Shown: positions 49,838-58,751, counted from the stretch's first letter. The stretch is DNA of 64,000 bases from Streptomyces catenulae (GCF_000718015.1 NZ_JODY01000002.1:434001-498000); one strand, 5' to 3'. A program made the numbers and translations. The notes: a model not told the origin generated them from the sequence alone.

Positions 49838-51562
49838 TCATGCCTCCCGGGGTGCGGAACGGTCACCGGACGGCCGGGCGGCGGTGCCGTCGGGGGTGGG
49901 CAGGGTGACGCGGGCGACGGTGCCGGGGGCCGGTCCGCCGCTCTCGATGGTGAGTTCCCCGCCCATGCCGTCGACGAGTCCCTTGGTGACGTGCAGGCCG
50001 AGGCCCGAGCCCGGGTTCCGGCCGCGTTCGGCGCCCAGCCGGTCGAACGGGACGAACAGCCGGTGCTGGAGGTGGCGGGGGATACCGGGTCCGTCGTCGG
50101 TGACGATCAGGTCGAGGCGGTCGCCGTCGGCCGGTGCGGTGCCCAGGACGACGCGGCCGCCGGGGTGGTTGTACTTGATGGCGTTGGTGGCGAGGTTCAG
50201 CAGCACCTGCCGCAGCCGCCGTTCGTCGCCGGTGACGGCCGGGTCGCCCGGCGGCAGCTCGACGCCGAAGGTCACCGACGCCTCGTCCGCCGCGGTGGTC
50301 AGCAGCCCGTGGACATCGGCGAGGAGCGGTCCGACGGGCACCGGCTCGGCCCGCAGCCGCAGCGCGCGGGCCTCGATGGCGGCGACGTCGCTGAGGTCGT
50401 CGACGAGATCGACCAGATGGCCCGCGGCGGAGCCCATCCGATCCAGCGCCTCGGTGCTGCGCTCCGGGGTGAGGGAGCCGGAGCGGAGCATCTCGCCGAA
50501 GCCGACGACGGCGTGCAGCGGGGTGCGGATCTCGTGGCCCAGCGCGGTCAGGAACTGCGACTTGGTGCGGCTGTTCTCCTCGGCGTGGCGCTGGGCGATC
50601 TCCGCCTCGGCGCGCGCCCGCCGCTCCTCCTCGGCGGCCTTGCGGTCGGTCTCGTCGACGAGGTTGACGCACCAGGAGGCGATGTTGCCGTAGGCGTCGC
50701 GGACGCCGGAGTACGTGGTCGAGGTGACGATCGGCTCGGCGTCGGGGCGGTGGAAGCGGAGTTCGAAGCGGTGGCGTTCGCCGGTCTCGGCGGCCACGCC
50801 GTGCAGCAGCGAGGCGCGGTCCTCGGACTGCACCAGATCCTGGAAACACCGCCCGACCAGGTCGGACGCCTCCCGCCGCAGCAGGGCGCACAGGGAGCGG
50901 TTGACCCGCAGCAGCCGCCCGTCGAGGCCGAGCAGCGCCATCCCGGCGGCGTTGTCGTCGAAGGCGCGGCGGAAGCGTTCCTCGCTCTGCGCCAGGCTGC
51001 CGAAGAGCCGGTCGTGGTCGATGGCGACGGCGGCGAGGTGGGTGAAGCGCTCGACGAGATGGCGTTCGTACTCGGTGGGGGTGTGCGGGTCGTCGTGGTA
51101 GACCGCGAACGTGCCGAGGACCTGGCCGTCCTTGCCGGGGATGGGCGTCGACCAGCAGGCCCGGACCCCGGCGATGGCGGCGGCCGGGCGGAAGGCGTCC
51201 CACAGGACGCTGCGGTGGATGTCCGGCACGACGACCGGCACCGCGGTGTACGCGGCGGTGCCGCACGAGCCCGCGCAGGGGCCGGTGTCCATGCCGTCGA
51301 TCTCCTCGATGTACTCCTGCGGCATGCTGGGCGCCGCACCGTGGTGCAGCCGCCCGGAGCGTTCGTCGAGGAGCAGCACCGAGCACCGCGTCCCGGGCAG
51401 CAGGTCCTCCAGCGCGCCGGTGACGGCGTCGAGGACGGGCCGTAGCGGCGCGCCCTCCGCCATCATCTCCAGCACCTGGGCGTGGTGGACGAGGAGCTGC
51501 GGGATGGCCTCGGTGTCCGGGCCCGTACCGAGGGAGGCACGCCGGTCGAATTCGCGCAACAT
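49838..51562 (-). CDS. GAF-PAS sensor histidine kinase
   Basis: 574 residues from ATG 51562 (AGAAGG is four bases upstream). No signal peptide or membrane helix, so cytosolic. GAF domain about residues 30-190, PAS about 195-305, then HisKA with phospho-acceptor His343 (Gly-His-Glu-Ile-Arg-Thr-Pro), and HATPase_c with Asn-Ala-Ile-Lys (N box), Asp-Asp-Gly-Pro-Gly-Ile (G1) and Gly-Ser-Gly-Leu-Gly-Leu (G2). It follows the response regulator by 19 bases; the two form a two-component pair. Confidence 0.92.
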   Translation of the reverse strand: MLREFDRRASLGTGPDTEAIPQLLVHHAQVLEMMAEGAPLRPVLDAVTGALEDLLPGTRCSVLLLDERSGRLHHGAAPSMPQEYIEEIDGMDTGPCAGSCGTAAYTAVPVVVPDIHRSVLWDAFRPAAAIAGVRACWSTPIPGKDGQVLGTFAVYHDDPHTPTEYERHLVERFTHLAAVAIDHDRLFGSLAQSEERFRRAFDDNAAGMALLGLDGRLLRVNRSLCALLRREASDLVGRCFQDLVQSEDRASLLHGVAAETGERHRFELRFHRPDAEPIVTSTTYSGVRDAYGNIASWCVNLVDETDRKAAEEERRARAEAEIAQRHAEENSRTKSQFLTALGHEIRTPLHAVVGFGEMLRSGSLTPERSTEALDRMGSAAGHLVDLVDDLSDVAAIEARALRLRAEPVPVGPLLADVHGLLTTAADEASVTFGVELPPGDPAVTGDERRLRQVLLNLATNAIKYNHPGGRVVLGTAPADGDRLDLIVTDDGPGIPRHLQHRLFVPFDRLGAERGRNPGSGLGLHVTKGLVDGMGGELTIESGGPAPGTVARVTLPTPDGTAARPSGDRSAPREA

Positions 51563-51581
51563 GACACCTTCTGGGGGTTTT

Positions 51582-52313
51582 TCAGGGCTCGAAGCGGTAG
51601 CCGACACCGCGGACCGTACGCAGCCAGTGCGGGCGGTCGGGGTCGCGTTCCAGCTTGCGTCGCAGCCGGTGCACGTGCTGGGTCACGGTGGCCGGCTCCT
51701 GCCAGTCGCTGGAGGACTGCCAGACGTGTTCGAGGAGTTGGTCGCGGGTGTAGACGTGGCGGGGCGAGGCGGCGAGGAAGGCCAGCAGGTCGAACTCGCG
51801 GGCCGTCAGCTCCACCGCGTCGCCGCGCACCGTGACCGTCCGCGTCGCCCGGTCGATGACGAGACCGCCCCGGGGCGGCGCGGGCACGGTCACCGGTTCC
51901 GGCGCGGGCGCCGTGGGTGCGGGCTCCGCGCGGCGGCTGCGGCGCAGCACCGAGCGGACCCGGGCGGCCAGTTCCGCCGGGGAGAAGGGCTTGACCACGT
52001 AGTCGTCGGCGCCGAGGTCGAGGCCGATGATGCGGTCCGTCTCGCCGGACCGGCCGGAGACGACGATCACGGGGAGGTCGGCGGAGCGGCGCCGGATGTG
52101 GGTGAGGACGTCCAGGCCCGCGACGAGCGGGAGGGTGAGGTCGAGCAGCACGACATCGGGCCGTCCGTCCGCGACGGCGTCGAGCGCCGCCTGACCGTCG
52201 GCGGCCGTCACCACCTCGAAACCCTCGGACTCCAGCTGCCATCTGGCCAGCGTCCGGACATCCTCGTCGTCGTCCACCACCAGGACGTGAGCATGTGTGC
52301 CGCTGCTCGGCAA
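51582..52313 (-). CDS. OmpR/PhoB-family response regulator
   Basis: 243 residues from TTG 52313, preceded by GGGGAGG; an ATG at 52328 and one at 52373 are alternatives. Receiver domain with Asp-Asp-Asp acid cluster near residue 15, phospho-acceptor Asp58 (Leu-Leu-Asp-Leu-Thr-Leu-Pro) and Lys in Val-Lys-Pro-Phe, a Pro/Ala linker, then an OmpR winged helix ending in Arg-Gly-Val-Gly-Tyr-Arg-Phe. First gene of a two-gene operon with the kinase. Divergent from the 52472 gene across 158 bases that hold PHO-box-like repeats. Confidence 0.93.
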   Translation of the reverse strand: MPSSGTHAHVLVVDDDEDVRTLARWQLESEGFEVVTAADGQAALDAVADGRPDVVLLDLTLPLVAGLDVLTHIRRRSADLPVIVVSGRSGETDRIIGLDLGADDYVVKPFSPAELAARVRSVLRRSRRAEPAPTAPAPEPVTVPAPPRGGLVIDRATRTVTVRGDAVELTAREFDLLAFLAASPRHVYTRDQLLEHVWQSSSDWQEPATVTQHVHRLRRKLERDPDRPHWLRTVRGVGYRFEP

Positions 52314-52471
52314 AGTGCCTCCCCGCATCGATCGAACCGCACTGCGCGGGGTGTCGATGATCTCATTGTTCACCCCTTCGCGTCACCACGCGATCACCTT
52401 GAGCGAGCAGTTAAGCAATATTTGATGAACCGTTGCGGACGAAGTGAGGTGGCCGCACAAGAGTCTCCACC
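52314..52471. promoter_or_regulatory. Divergent promoter region of the two-component system and the cofD-like group
   Basis: The segment has the SD of the response regulator (CCTCCCC, 52318-52324, minus strand), a stretch of TCACC repeats, and an AT-rich run at 52405-52435 (agcagttaagcaatatttgatgaacc). Promoters for both directions probably lie here. Confidence 0.5.
52369..52398. promoter_or_regulatory. PHO-box-like direct repeats (possible OmpR-family operator)
   Basis: GTTCACC at 52368-52374, CGTCACC at 52381-52387 and GATCACC at 52392-52398 are three near-identical TCACC steps, 13 and 11 bases apart. The Streptomyces PhoP box is a direct repeat of 11-base units built on GTTCACC. The adjacent regulator is of the OmpR/PhoB class, so either it or PhoP could bind here. 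Confidence 0.4.
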
Positions 52472-53698
52472 GTGAGTACGAGAACCGCGGACACCGTCGC
52501 CGCCGCACTGGCACAGGGAGCCGCCCGCCACGGCGCGAGGACCTTCCTCGTCGCCGAGACCCCGGAGGGCGGCCGACTGTCGGTCAGCTGGGCCGAGATG
52601 GACGCACGGGCGACCCGGACGGCGCGGCTGCTGCGCTCGCTCGGGCTGCGCCTCGGTGACCGGCTCAATGTGCACACGGCCAACTGCCCGGAGTTCTACG
52701 ACCTGTGGTTCGGCGCGGCCCGGATGGGCGCCGTGCTCGTCCCGAGCGATCCGCTGCACACCCCGGACGAGTTGGGGTATCTGCTCGCCCGCTCGCGCAG
52801 CCATGTCAGCGTCACCCAGGCGTCGTTGCGGGACACCGCGGTGCGCGCCTGCGTCCAGGCGCCGGACTGCCGGCATCTGCTGGTCGTCGGCGGGGACGGC
52901 CACGACGCGTTCGAGACGGCGCGCGATGCGCAGTCCGACGCGCCGTGGGACCCCGAGCAGGACGGTCCGGGCCCCGGTCCGCACGACCTCCTCGGGATGC
53001 TGCACGCCGCGTCGGGCCCGGGCCCCGCCGAGGAGGTGCCGCTCAGCCACGCCGCGTATCTGGGGGCCGGGCGGAACATCGCCGGGCGGCTGCGGATGCG
53101 CCCGGAGGACCGGCAGCTGATCGTGCTGCCGCTGTTCCGCGGCAACTCCCAGCAGTACGCGTCGATGTCGGCGCTGGTCAGCGGCGGTTCGATAGCGCTG
53201 ACGCCGGGTTTCACCGCGGCGCGCTGGGCGGGCCAGGCCACCGCGCTGGAGGCGACACTGGCCGGACTGCTCCCCGCGCCGCTGTGCATGCTGCTGGCCC
53301 GGGAGGAGAGCGCCTGGGACACCGCGCACGGGCTGCGGGCGGTGATCGCCACGCAGAAGGTGTCCGAGGAGCGGACCACCTCGTTCGAGAAGCGGTTCCA
53401 GGTCTCGCTGCTCCAGCTGTACGGCATGCAGGAGACCGTCGCCCCGGTGCTGGCGTCCGCCCAGGCGCGGCGCCGTAAGCGGGAGCGCGGCGCCCCCACG
53501 CGGCGGGCGACGGGCGGGCGGACCGGTCCGGACGGGGGGCGTCGGCCCGGTGCCCGGTTAGCCCGCGTCCACGTGGTGGGCCGCTCTGCGGCGCGGGGCG
53601 GGGTACCGGGAAGATCATGTGAGATCCGGTCGGTGGGATTCCGCGCCGACCTGCTGTCGTCCTTGAGAGCCGCCGGCTGCCCGGCGGTCGGTGAATGA
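52472..53698 (+). CDS. Truncated, degenerate adenylate-forming (AMP-binding) protein
   Basis: 408 residues from GTG 52472; homology covers only about the first 330. It follows the N-terminal domain of acyl-CoA synthetase/adenylation enzymes: Arg-Leu-Ser-Val-Ser-Trp-Ala-Glu-Met start, then Tyr-Asp-Leu-Trp-Phe-Gly-Ala-Ala-Arg-Met-Gly-Ala-Val-Leu. The ATP-binding loop, normally Thr-Ser-Gly-Thr-Thr-Gly-x-Pro-Lys, reads Ala-Ser-Gly-Pro-Gly-Pro-Ala-Glu-Glu. The later Tyr-Gly-x-Thr-Glu reads Tyr-Gly-Met-Gln-Glu. The C-terminal domain with the catalytic Lys is missing and the tail after 53465 is Arg/Gly-rich noise. Either a decaying gene or a non-catalytic relic. It ends 20 bases before the cofD-like start, so a shared operon is possible. 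Confidence 0.75.
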   Translation: MSTRTADTVAAALAQGAARHGARTFLVAETPEGGRLSVSWAEMDARATRTARLLRSLGLRLGDRLNVHTANCPEFYDLWFGAARMGAVLVPSDPLHTPDELGYLLARSRSHVSVTQASLRDTAVRACVQAPDCRHLLVVGGDGHDAFETARDAQSDAPWDPEQDGPGPGPHDLLGMLHAASGPGPAEEVPLSHAAYLGAGRNIAGRLRMRPEDRQLIVLPLFRGNSQQYASMSALVSGGSIALTPGFTAARWAGQATALEATLAGLLPAPLCMLLAREESAWDTAHGLRAVIATQKVSEERTTSFEKRFQVSLLQLYGMQETVAPVLASAQARRRKRERGAPTRRATGGRTGPDGGRRPGARLARVHVVGRSAARGGVPGRSCEIRSVGFRADLLSSLRAAGCPAVGE

Positions 53699-53718
53699 GC
53701 GCGCTGAGGCGGAGTGAC

Positions 53719-54738
53719 ATGGTCAACGTTGTGGGTATCGGCGGCGGCATCGGCGCATCGCGCCTGTGGCTCACCCTGAACGAGGCACTGGACGCGGGGA
53801 CGCCGGGGCTGCCGTCCCCGCTGACCCTGGTGGTCAACACCGGGGACGATCTCTGGGCGCACGGCGTGCGGGTCTGCCCGGACCTCGACACCACGCTGTA
53901 CGCGCTCGGCGGGCGGCAGGACGTGGAGCGCGGCTGGGGCACCAAGGGCGAGACCTGGCGGTGCATGGAGACCATGCGGGAGCTGGGCAACGAGGTGTGG
54001 TTCAACCTCGGTGACACCGATCTCGCCACCCATCTGCTGCGCACCTCCTGGCTGCGCGAGGGCGTGGGGCTGGCCGAGGTGACCCGGCGGCTCGCGGCGG
54101 GCATGGGCCTGCGCTGCCGGGTGCTGCCCGCCACCGAACAGCCCGTCGGCACCCAGCTGTTGTGTACGGACGGCGAGCGCCGCAGCTACCAGGAGTTCCT
54201 GGTGCGCGACGCCGCGGCCCCCCGGGTGCACGAGGTGACGTACGCCGGGATCTCCGCCGCCCGCCCGGCGCCCGGTGTGCTGGACGCGCTGGACGCCGCC
54301 GATCTGGTCGTCCTGGGCCCGAGCAACCCGGTCGCGAGCCTCGGCCCGGTGCTGGCGGTGCCCGGCATACGGGAGGCGCTGCGGGAGGTGCGCTGTCCGG
54401 TGGTGGCGGTCACCCCGACCGTCAGCCGGGTGCCGTTCGAGGATCCGGGTGAGGCGCGACGGGCGGACAGCAGGCAACGCCTCATGGAGTCACGGGGCGT
54501 GGCCGCCACCGCCACCGGCGCGGCCGAGCTGATCCGCGATGTGTGCGACGTCTACGTGCTGGACAGCGCGGACGCCCAGGAGGCGGAGGCGATCCGGGCG
54601 TTGGGCCCGGAGGTGCTGGTCACGCCGACGCTGGCGCGCGGCGGCCGGGTCCCGAGGTCGCTGGCGGACGCCGTGCTCGACACGGTGAACGCCGGTCGTC
54701 CGCTCCGCGGCGCAGCGATCGGGGGCGTGCGGCGATGA
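53719..54738 (+). CDS. cofD: CofD/FbiA-like transferase (2-phospho-L-lactate transferase family)
   Basis: 339 residues from ATG 53719 (GCGGAG upstream; an ATG eight codons earlier has no SD). CofD/FbiA attaches the lactyl-phosphate moiety to Fo in F420 synthesis. Signatures seen: Gly-Gly-Gly-Ile-Gly-Ala-Ser-Arg-Leu, Asn-Thr-Gly-Asp-Asp, Cys-Pro-Asp-Leu-Asp-Thr-Thr-Leu-Tyr, Gly-Trp-Gly-x-Lys-Gly-Glu-Thr, Leu-Gly-Asp-Thr-Asp-Leu-Ala-Thr-His and Gly-Pro-Ser-Asn-Pro. All look intact. No fbiB-type ligase lies nearby, so this may be a paralogue rather than the housekeeping gene. Stop overlaps the next start by four bases (ATGA). Confidence 0.85.
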   Translation: MVNVVGIGGGIGASRLWLTLNEALDAGTPGLPSPLTLVVNTGDDLWAHGVRVCPDLDTTLYALGGRQDVERGWGTKGETWRCMETMRELGNEVWFNLGDTDLATHLLRTSWLREGVGLAEVTRRLAAGMGLRCRVLPATEQPVGTQLLCTDGERRSYQEFLVRDAAAPRVHEVTYAGISAARPAPGVLDALDAADLVVLGPSNPVASLGPVLAVPGIREALREVRCPVVAVTPTVSRVPFEDPGEARRADSRQRLMESRGVAATATGAAELIRDVCDVYVLDSADAQEAEAIRALGPEVLVTPTLARGGRVPRSLADAVLDTVNAGRPLRGAAIGGVRR

Positions 54739-55610
54739 CCCTCGTCAGCCCGGAGAACCCGGCGGCCACGGCGCGGCAGCGGCCGGACGTACGGCCGCGC
54801 GGGGAGCGTGAGCGGGAGCGTCCGCTGCCCACGACGCCGCCCCGGCCACGGGTGCGGGCCACCGGTGATCTGCAGGTCGGTCTGAAGGGCGGCGGCACCG
54901 CGGTCGGTACGTCGGTCACCTTCAGCGGTCTGTCGCACGGCGGTGAGCACGTGGCGCTCGGCTTCGGCGGGCCCCCGGCGGAGGGCGGCCGGGTGCCGCT
55001 GGTCGGGGTGCACAGCGAATGCCTCAGCGGCCAGGTGCTGGGCGCCCTGCACTGCGACTGCGCGGCGCGGCTCCAGCAGACCATCCGTACCGTGCACGAC
55101 GCCGGTGGGGTCCTGCTCTACCTGCGGCAGACCGGCCGGGACTTCGGTGCCGTCGGCACCCTCGACAGCTGTGCCCGGCGCCGGTCGTCGGTGGCGGGCG
55201 CGCAGTACCGGGCGGAGCGGGAGAACGGCAGCCGGGTGGTCGCCGAGATGCTGACGGCGCTGGGCCTCTCCCGGATCGCGTTGCTGACCTGCCATCCGGA
55301 CTGGGCGGCGCCGGTCGCGCGGTACGGCATCGCCGTCGAGCGGGTGACGGCCGCGACGGCGGCCGAGCGTCCCGCCGAGGCACCGGCCCGGCAACCGGCC
55401 GCGTCCGCCGTGGACGGGTTCGTCACCCCCCGCGAGCACGAGGTGCTGCGCCGGGTCGCGCTCGGCCAGAGCAACCCGGAGATCGCCTCCGCGATGTACA
55501 TCTCCCGCAACACCGTCAAGAGCTATCTGCAGAACGTGCTGCAGAAGCTGAACGCCCGCAACCGCGTCGAGGCCATCGCCCGCGCCCGTGAGCTGGGAAT
55601 CCCGCTGTGA
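54735..55610 (+). CDS. GTP cyclohydrolase II-like domain fused to a LuxR DNA-binding domain
   Basis: 291 residues from ATG 54735, overlapping the cofD-like stop by four bases. Residues about 45-205 follow E. coli RibA. The zinc ligands are conserved with exact spacing: His-Ser-Glu-Cys96, then Cys107-Asp-Cys109. The catalytic and GTP-site residues are largely lost: RibA Arg-Val-His-Ser-Glu is Gly-Val-His-Ser-Glu, Gln-Glu-Gly-Arg is Gln-Thr-Gly-Arg, the Tyr/Lys loop and Thr-Asn-Asn-Pro-Lys (here Thr-Cys-His-Pro-Asp) are gone. Residues about 225-291 are a LuxR/GerE helix-turn-helix (Thr-Pro-Arg-Glu-His-Glu-Val-Leu, Asn-Thr-Val-Lys-Ser). Best read as a ligand-sensing transcription factor derived from an enzyme; catalytic activity is not excluded. 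Altered GTP cyclohydrolase II paralogues are known in Streptomyces coelicolor. Confidence 0.85.
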   Translation: MTLVSPENPAATARQRPDVRPRGERERERPLPTTPPRPRVRATGDLQVGLKGGGTAVGTSVTFSGLSHGGEHVALGFGGPPAEGGRVPLVGVHSECLSGQVLGALHCDCAARLQQTIRTVHDAGGVLLYLRQTGRDFGAVGTLDSCARRRSSVAGAQYRAERENGSRVVAEMLTALGLSRIALLTCHPDWAAPVARYGIAVERVTAATAAERPAEAPARQPAASAVDGFVTPREHEVLRRVALGQSNPEIASAMYISRNTVKSYLQNVLQKLNARNRVEAIARARELGIPL

Positions 55611-55712
55611 GCGCCGCCCCGGCGCCCGGCTCGGCACAGGTCCGCCGCCAGGATGTCCAGGAAGAAATGTGAAGGAATACCCCGGTTCTCCGCACCCACC
55701 GAATGAGCAGCG

Positions 55713-58706
55713 ATGAACGGTCAGGCCGTCTTCCCCTCCCTGCAGGAGCGCGCGGGCGATCTCGCGGTGCTCCACCAGCTGCTGACGGACGACCGACCGG
55801 GCCCGGCGCGGTTCGCCTTCCTCTCGGGTCCGACCGGCTGCGGCAAGTCCGAGCTGCTGCGCACCTTCGCCCGCCAGGTCACCCACGGCGGCGGCACCTA
55901 CCTGGGCGCGACCGCGTCGCGCACCGAGCACCTGGTGCCGTTCGGTGTGTGGGCTCAGCTCTTCCGTGGCGCTGCCGCGCTGCTGCCCGGCGGCGGTGAG
56001 CCCGCGCTGCCGGACGGCGGGCAGCTATGCGACGCGGCGGGCGCGGACGGTTCGCTGCCGCTGTCGGCGCAGGTCGTCAACTCCCTCTGTCTGCCGCTGC
56101 TGGACGCCGTCGAGCGGCTGCCCGGCCCGGTCGTCCTCGGCATCGACGACTTCCAGCACGCCGACGCGGTCTCCCTCCAGTGTCTGGCGGCGGTGGTCCG
56201 GCGGCTCGGCACGAAGCCGGTGCTGATCGTCCTGGGCGAGGCGCCCGACCGTCCGTGGGCGCAGGCCGCGCTCCAGGCGGAACTGCCCCTGGAACCGCAC
56301 TCCCGGCGGCTGCGGCTGCGACCGCTGTCCCGTCCCGCCGTCCGCGATCTGCTGACCGAACACCTGGGCGCGGCGGCCTCCGAACGGCTCTCCGACTCCT
56401 GTTACGACATCACGGCGGGCAACCCGCTCCAGATCCACGGGCTGATCGCCGACAACCGGTGGGCGGACCCGGCGGACGGCACCCCGGCGGTCGACTCCGG
56501 GTACACCGCGGCCGTCCTGTCGTGTCTGCACCGCTGCGGCGCCGAGGCGCAGGCGCTGGCCCGGCACATCGCCCTCCTCGACGACCCGCCGAGCACCCGG
56601 GTCCTGACCCAGCTGGCCGGTGTCGACACCACCGCACTGATGCGTACGGTCAACACCCTCAACAGCGCCGGGGTGCTGTCGGGCAGCCGCTTCCGGCACG
56701 CGAAGGCGCGCGCCGCGGTGCTGGACAACACGGCACCGGCGAAACAGGCCGAACTGCGCGGCCGGGTCGCCGAGGTGCTCTACCGCGGCGGCGCCGCGCC
56801 CGTCACCATCGCCCGCCAGCTGCTGGCCGCCTCGCCCGTACCGGACGGCGACTGGGCGGCGGAGATCCTCGACGAGGCCGCCCGTACCGCGCTGCGCGGC
56901 GGTGAGCCGGATCTGGCGCACGACTGTCTGATGCGCGCCCTGGAGCTGGAGCCGTCCGACGAGAAGCTGCGGGCCGCCATCACGGCCACCCTCTTCGACA
57001 TCGAGTGGCGGACCGACCCGTGCGCCGCCGTCCGTGGCCTGCCCGCGCTGGCGCCCGCCCCCGACGCCCCGCAGGGGACGGACGAGGGCGCGCCCGCCGC
57101 CGTCCCGCTCTGGCTGGCGGACGTGGAGTCGGCCGTCGCCGGGCTCCAGCGGATCAACGCCGCACCGGAGGTGTACGCCCCGGGCGCGGCGGCCCACGTC
57201 CAGGCGTCGCTCCAGTGGCTGCGGCTCGGCTACCCGACGGCGACGGGCCGCTGGGAGCCGGTCGACGTACCGGAGGGCCCGGCGCCCGCGACGCCGTTCA
57301 CCGACCCGCTGAGCCCGGAGGTCCAGGGAGCGGTCCTGCTGAGCCGCCTCAGCGGCACCGGCCCCGACACCGATCTCGCCGACGAGGCGGAGCGGCTGCT
57401 GGGCCGGTACCGGCTCAACGAACGCAGCTTCGCGGTGCTGCTCTCCGCGCTGATCACGCTGCTCTACTCGGACCGGCTGGAGCCCGCGGACGCGGCCTGC
57501 CGACGGCTGGCCGCCGAGGCGCAGCGGATCCCGGCGCAGAACTGGCAGGCGCTGTTCACCGCCGCGCGGGCCGAACTCGCCCTGCGGCGCGGCGCGTTGG
57601 CGGACGCCATCCAGCTGGCGCACACCGCGCTGTCGACGACCTCGCAGGACAGCTGGGGGGTGGGCATCGGGATGCCGCTGGGCACCCTGATCCAGGCGGG
57701 GATCGCCTCCGGGCAGCTGGAGATCGCGCGGCGGGCGCTGCGGGTCCCGGTGCCGGACACGCTCCTGGAGACGCCGATCGGGCTGCACTACCTGTGCGCC
57801 CGCGGCCGCCACCTCCTCGCCACGGGGCAGCCGCAGGCGGCGCTGGACGAGTTCACCGCCATCGGCGCCCGGATGACGGAGTGGGAGATGGACGTGCCCG
57901 CGCTGGTGGCGTGGCGCAGCGAGGCCGCCTGGGCGTGCCTGGCACTCGGCGAGCGGGACCGCGCCCGCGCGCTGGCCCGGGCGCAGCTGGAGCGGTGCAC
58001 CGAACTCCAGGCGCGGGCGCGCGGTGAGGCGCTGCGGGCGCTCGCCGCCTGCGCCCCGAAGGAGGAGCGCGCCGCGCTGCTGGCGCGGACCGCGGAGGCG
58101 TTCGCGGAGTGCGGGGCGCTGCGGGACCGGGCGGCCGTGCTGCGGGAACTGGACGGAATCGAGCAGGGGAAAGGGCTGGGGACGTTGGGAGAGAGGCACA
58201 CCATGACAGCGCGTCAGGAAGTTCCGTCGAAGCGGGTCGGGGCGGCACCGGGCGGCCGGTCCGCGACACCATCCGCGCAGCGCACCGGCGCCCACCCCGG
58301 CCGCACGGCGGCGCCGCCCACCCGCACCGCCACTCCCCCGCCCGCGCGCGCCGCCGCTGCCGCTGCCGCTGCCGCGTCCCGTACGCCGCGGCAGCAGCCG
58401 TTCGTCCCGGCGGCGCGCTCCGCGCACGGCGGCCGGTCGGAGGGTGAGTCCCTGTTGCGGGCGAGCCTCAGCGACGCGGAGGGCCGGGTCGCCGAACTCG
58501 CCGCCCGTGGCCACAGCAACCGCCAGATAGCGGCCCGTCTCTACATCACCGTCAGCACCGTCGAACAGCATCTGACCCGCGTCTACCGCAAGCTCCACAT
58601 CAAGCGCCGCACCGACCTCACGGCCCTGCTCCGCGCCCGCGCCACACCGCTCGCCCATGCGGCGAACGGCCCCGCACCGCAGGGCCAGGACTCCGCCACG
58701 CGGTGA
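55713..58706 (+). CDS. LAL-type LuxR family transcriptional regulator
   Basis: 997 residues from ATG 55713. Large ATP-binding LuxR (LAL) regulators sense inducers through an NTPase/TPR body and control antibiotic or sugar genes. An AAA/NACHT-like ATPase begins the protein: Walker A Gly-Pro-Thr-Gly-Cys-Gly-Lys45-Ser, Walker B Val-Leu-Gly-Ile-Asp-Asp-Phe. Helical TPR-like body about 350-820, a Pro/Ala/Arg-rich linker about 830-905, and a C-terminal LuxR HTH (Glu-Leu-Ala-Ala-Arg-Gly-His-Ser-Asn-Arg-Gln-Ile-Ala, Val-Glu-Gln-His-Leu). It follows the RibA-LuxR gene by 102 bases on the same strand and may be co-transcribed. Confidence 0.93.
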   Translation: MNGQAVFPSLQERAGDLAVLHQLLTDDRPGPARFAFLSGPTGCGKSELLRTFARQVTHGGGTYLGATASRTEHLVPFGVWAQLFRGAAALLPGGGEPALPDGGQLCDAAGADGSLPLSAQVVNSLCLPLLDAVERLPGPVVLGIDDFQHADAVSLQCLAAVVRRLGTKPVLIVLGEAPDRPWAQAALQAELPLEPHSRRLRLRPLSRPAVRDLLTEHLGAAASERLSDSCYDITAGNPLQIHGLIADNRWADPADGTPAVDSGYTAAVLSCLHRCGAEAQALARHIALLDDPPSTRVLTQLAGVDTTALMRTVNTLNSAGVLSGSRFRHAKARAAVLDNTAPAKQAELRGRVAEVLYRGGAAPVTIARQLLAASPVPDGDWAAEILDEAARTALRGGEPDLAHDCLMRALELEPSDEKLRAAITATLFDIEWRTDPCAAVRGLPALAPAPDAPQGTDEGAPAAVPLWLADVESAVAGLQRINAAPEVYAPGAAAHVQASLQWLRLGYPTATGRWEPVDVPEGPAPATPFTDPLSPEVQGAVLLSRLSGTGPDTDLADEAERLLGRYRLNERSFAVLLSALITLLYSDRLEPADAACRRLAAEAQRIPAQNWQALFTAARAELALRRGALADAIQLAHTALSTTSQDSWGVGIGMPLGTLIQAGIASGQLEIARRALRVPVPDTLLETPIGLHYLCARGRHLLATGQPQAALDEFTAIGARMTEWEMDVPALVAWRSEAAWACLALGERDRARALARAQLERCTELQARARGEALRALAACAPKEERAALLARTAEAFAECGALRDRAAVLRELDGIEQGKGLGTLGERHTMTARQEVPSKRVGAAPGGRSATPSAQRTGAHPGRTAAPPTRTATPPPARAAAAAAAAASRTPRQQPFVPAARSAHGGRSEGESLLRASLSDAEGRVAELAARGHSNRQIAARLYITVSTVEQHLTRVYRKLHIKRRTDLTALLRARATPLAHAANGPAPQGQDSATR

Positions 58707-58751
58707 GGTCCGGACAGCTGGCTACAGGAACCGCGGGCCTCCCGGCCACCG

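Noticed and set aside
56025-58658. Minus-strand frame of 877 codons opposite the LAL regulator
   Set aside because: Antisense shadow in register with a well supported plus-strand gene.
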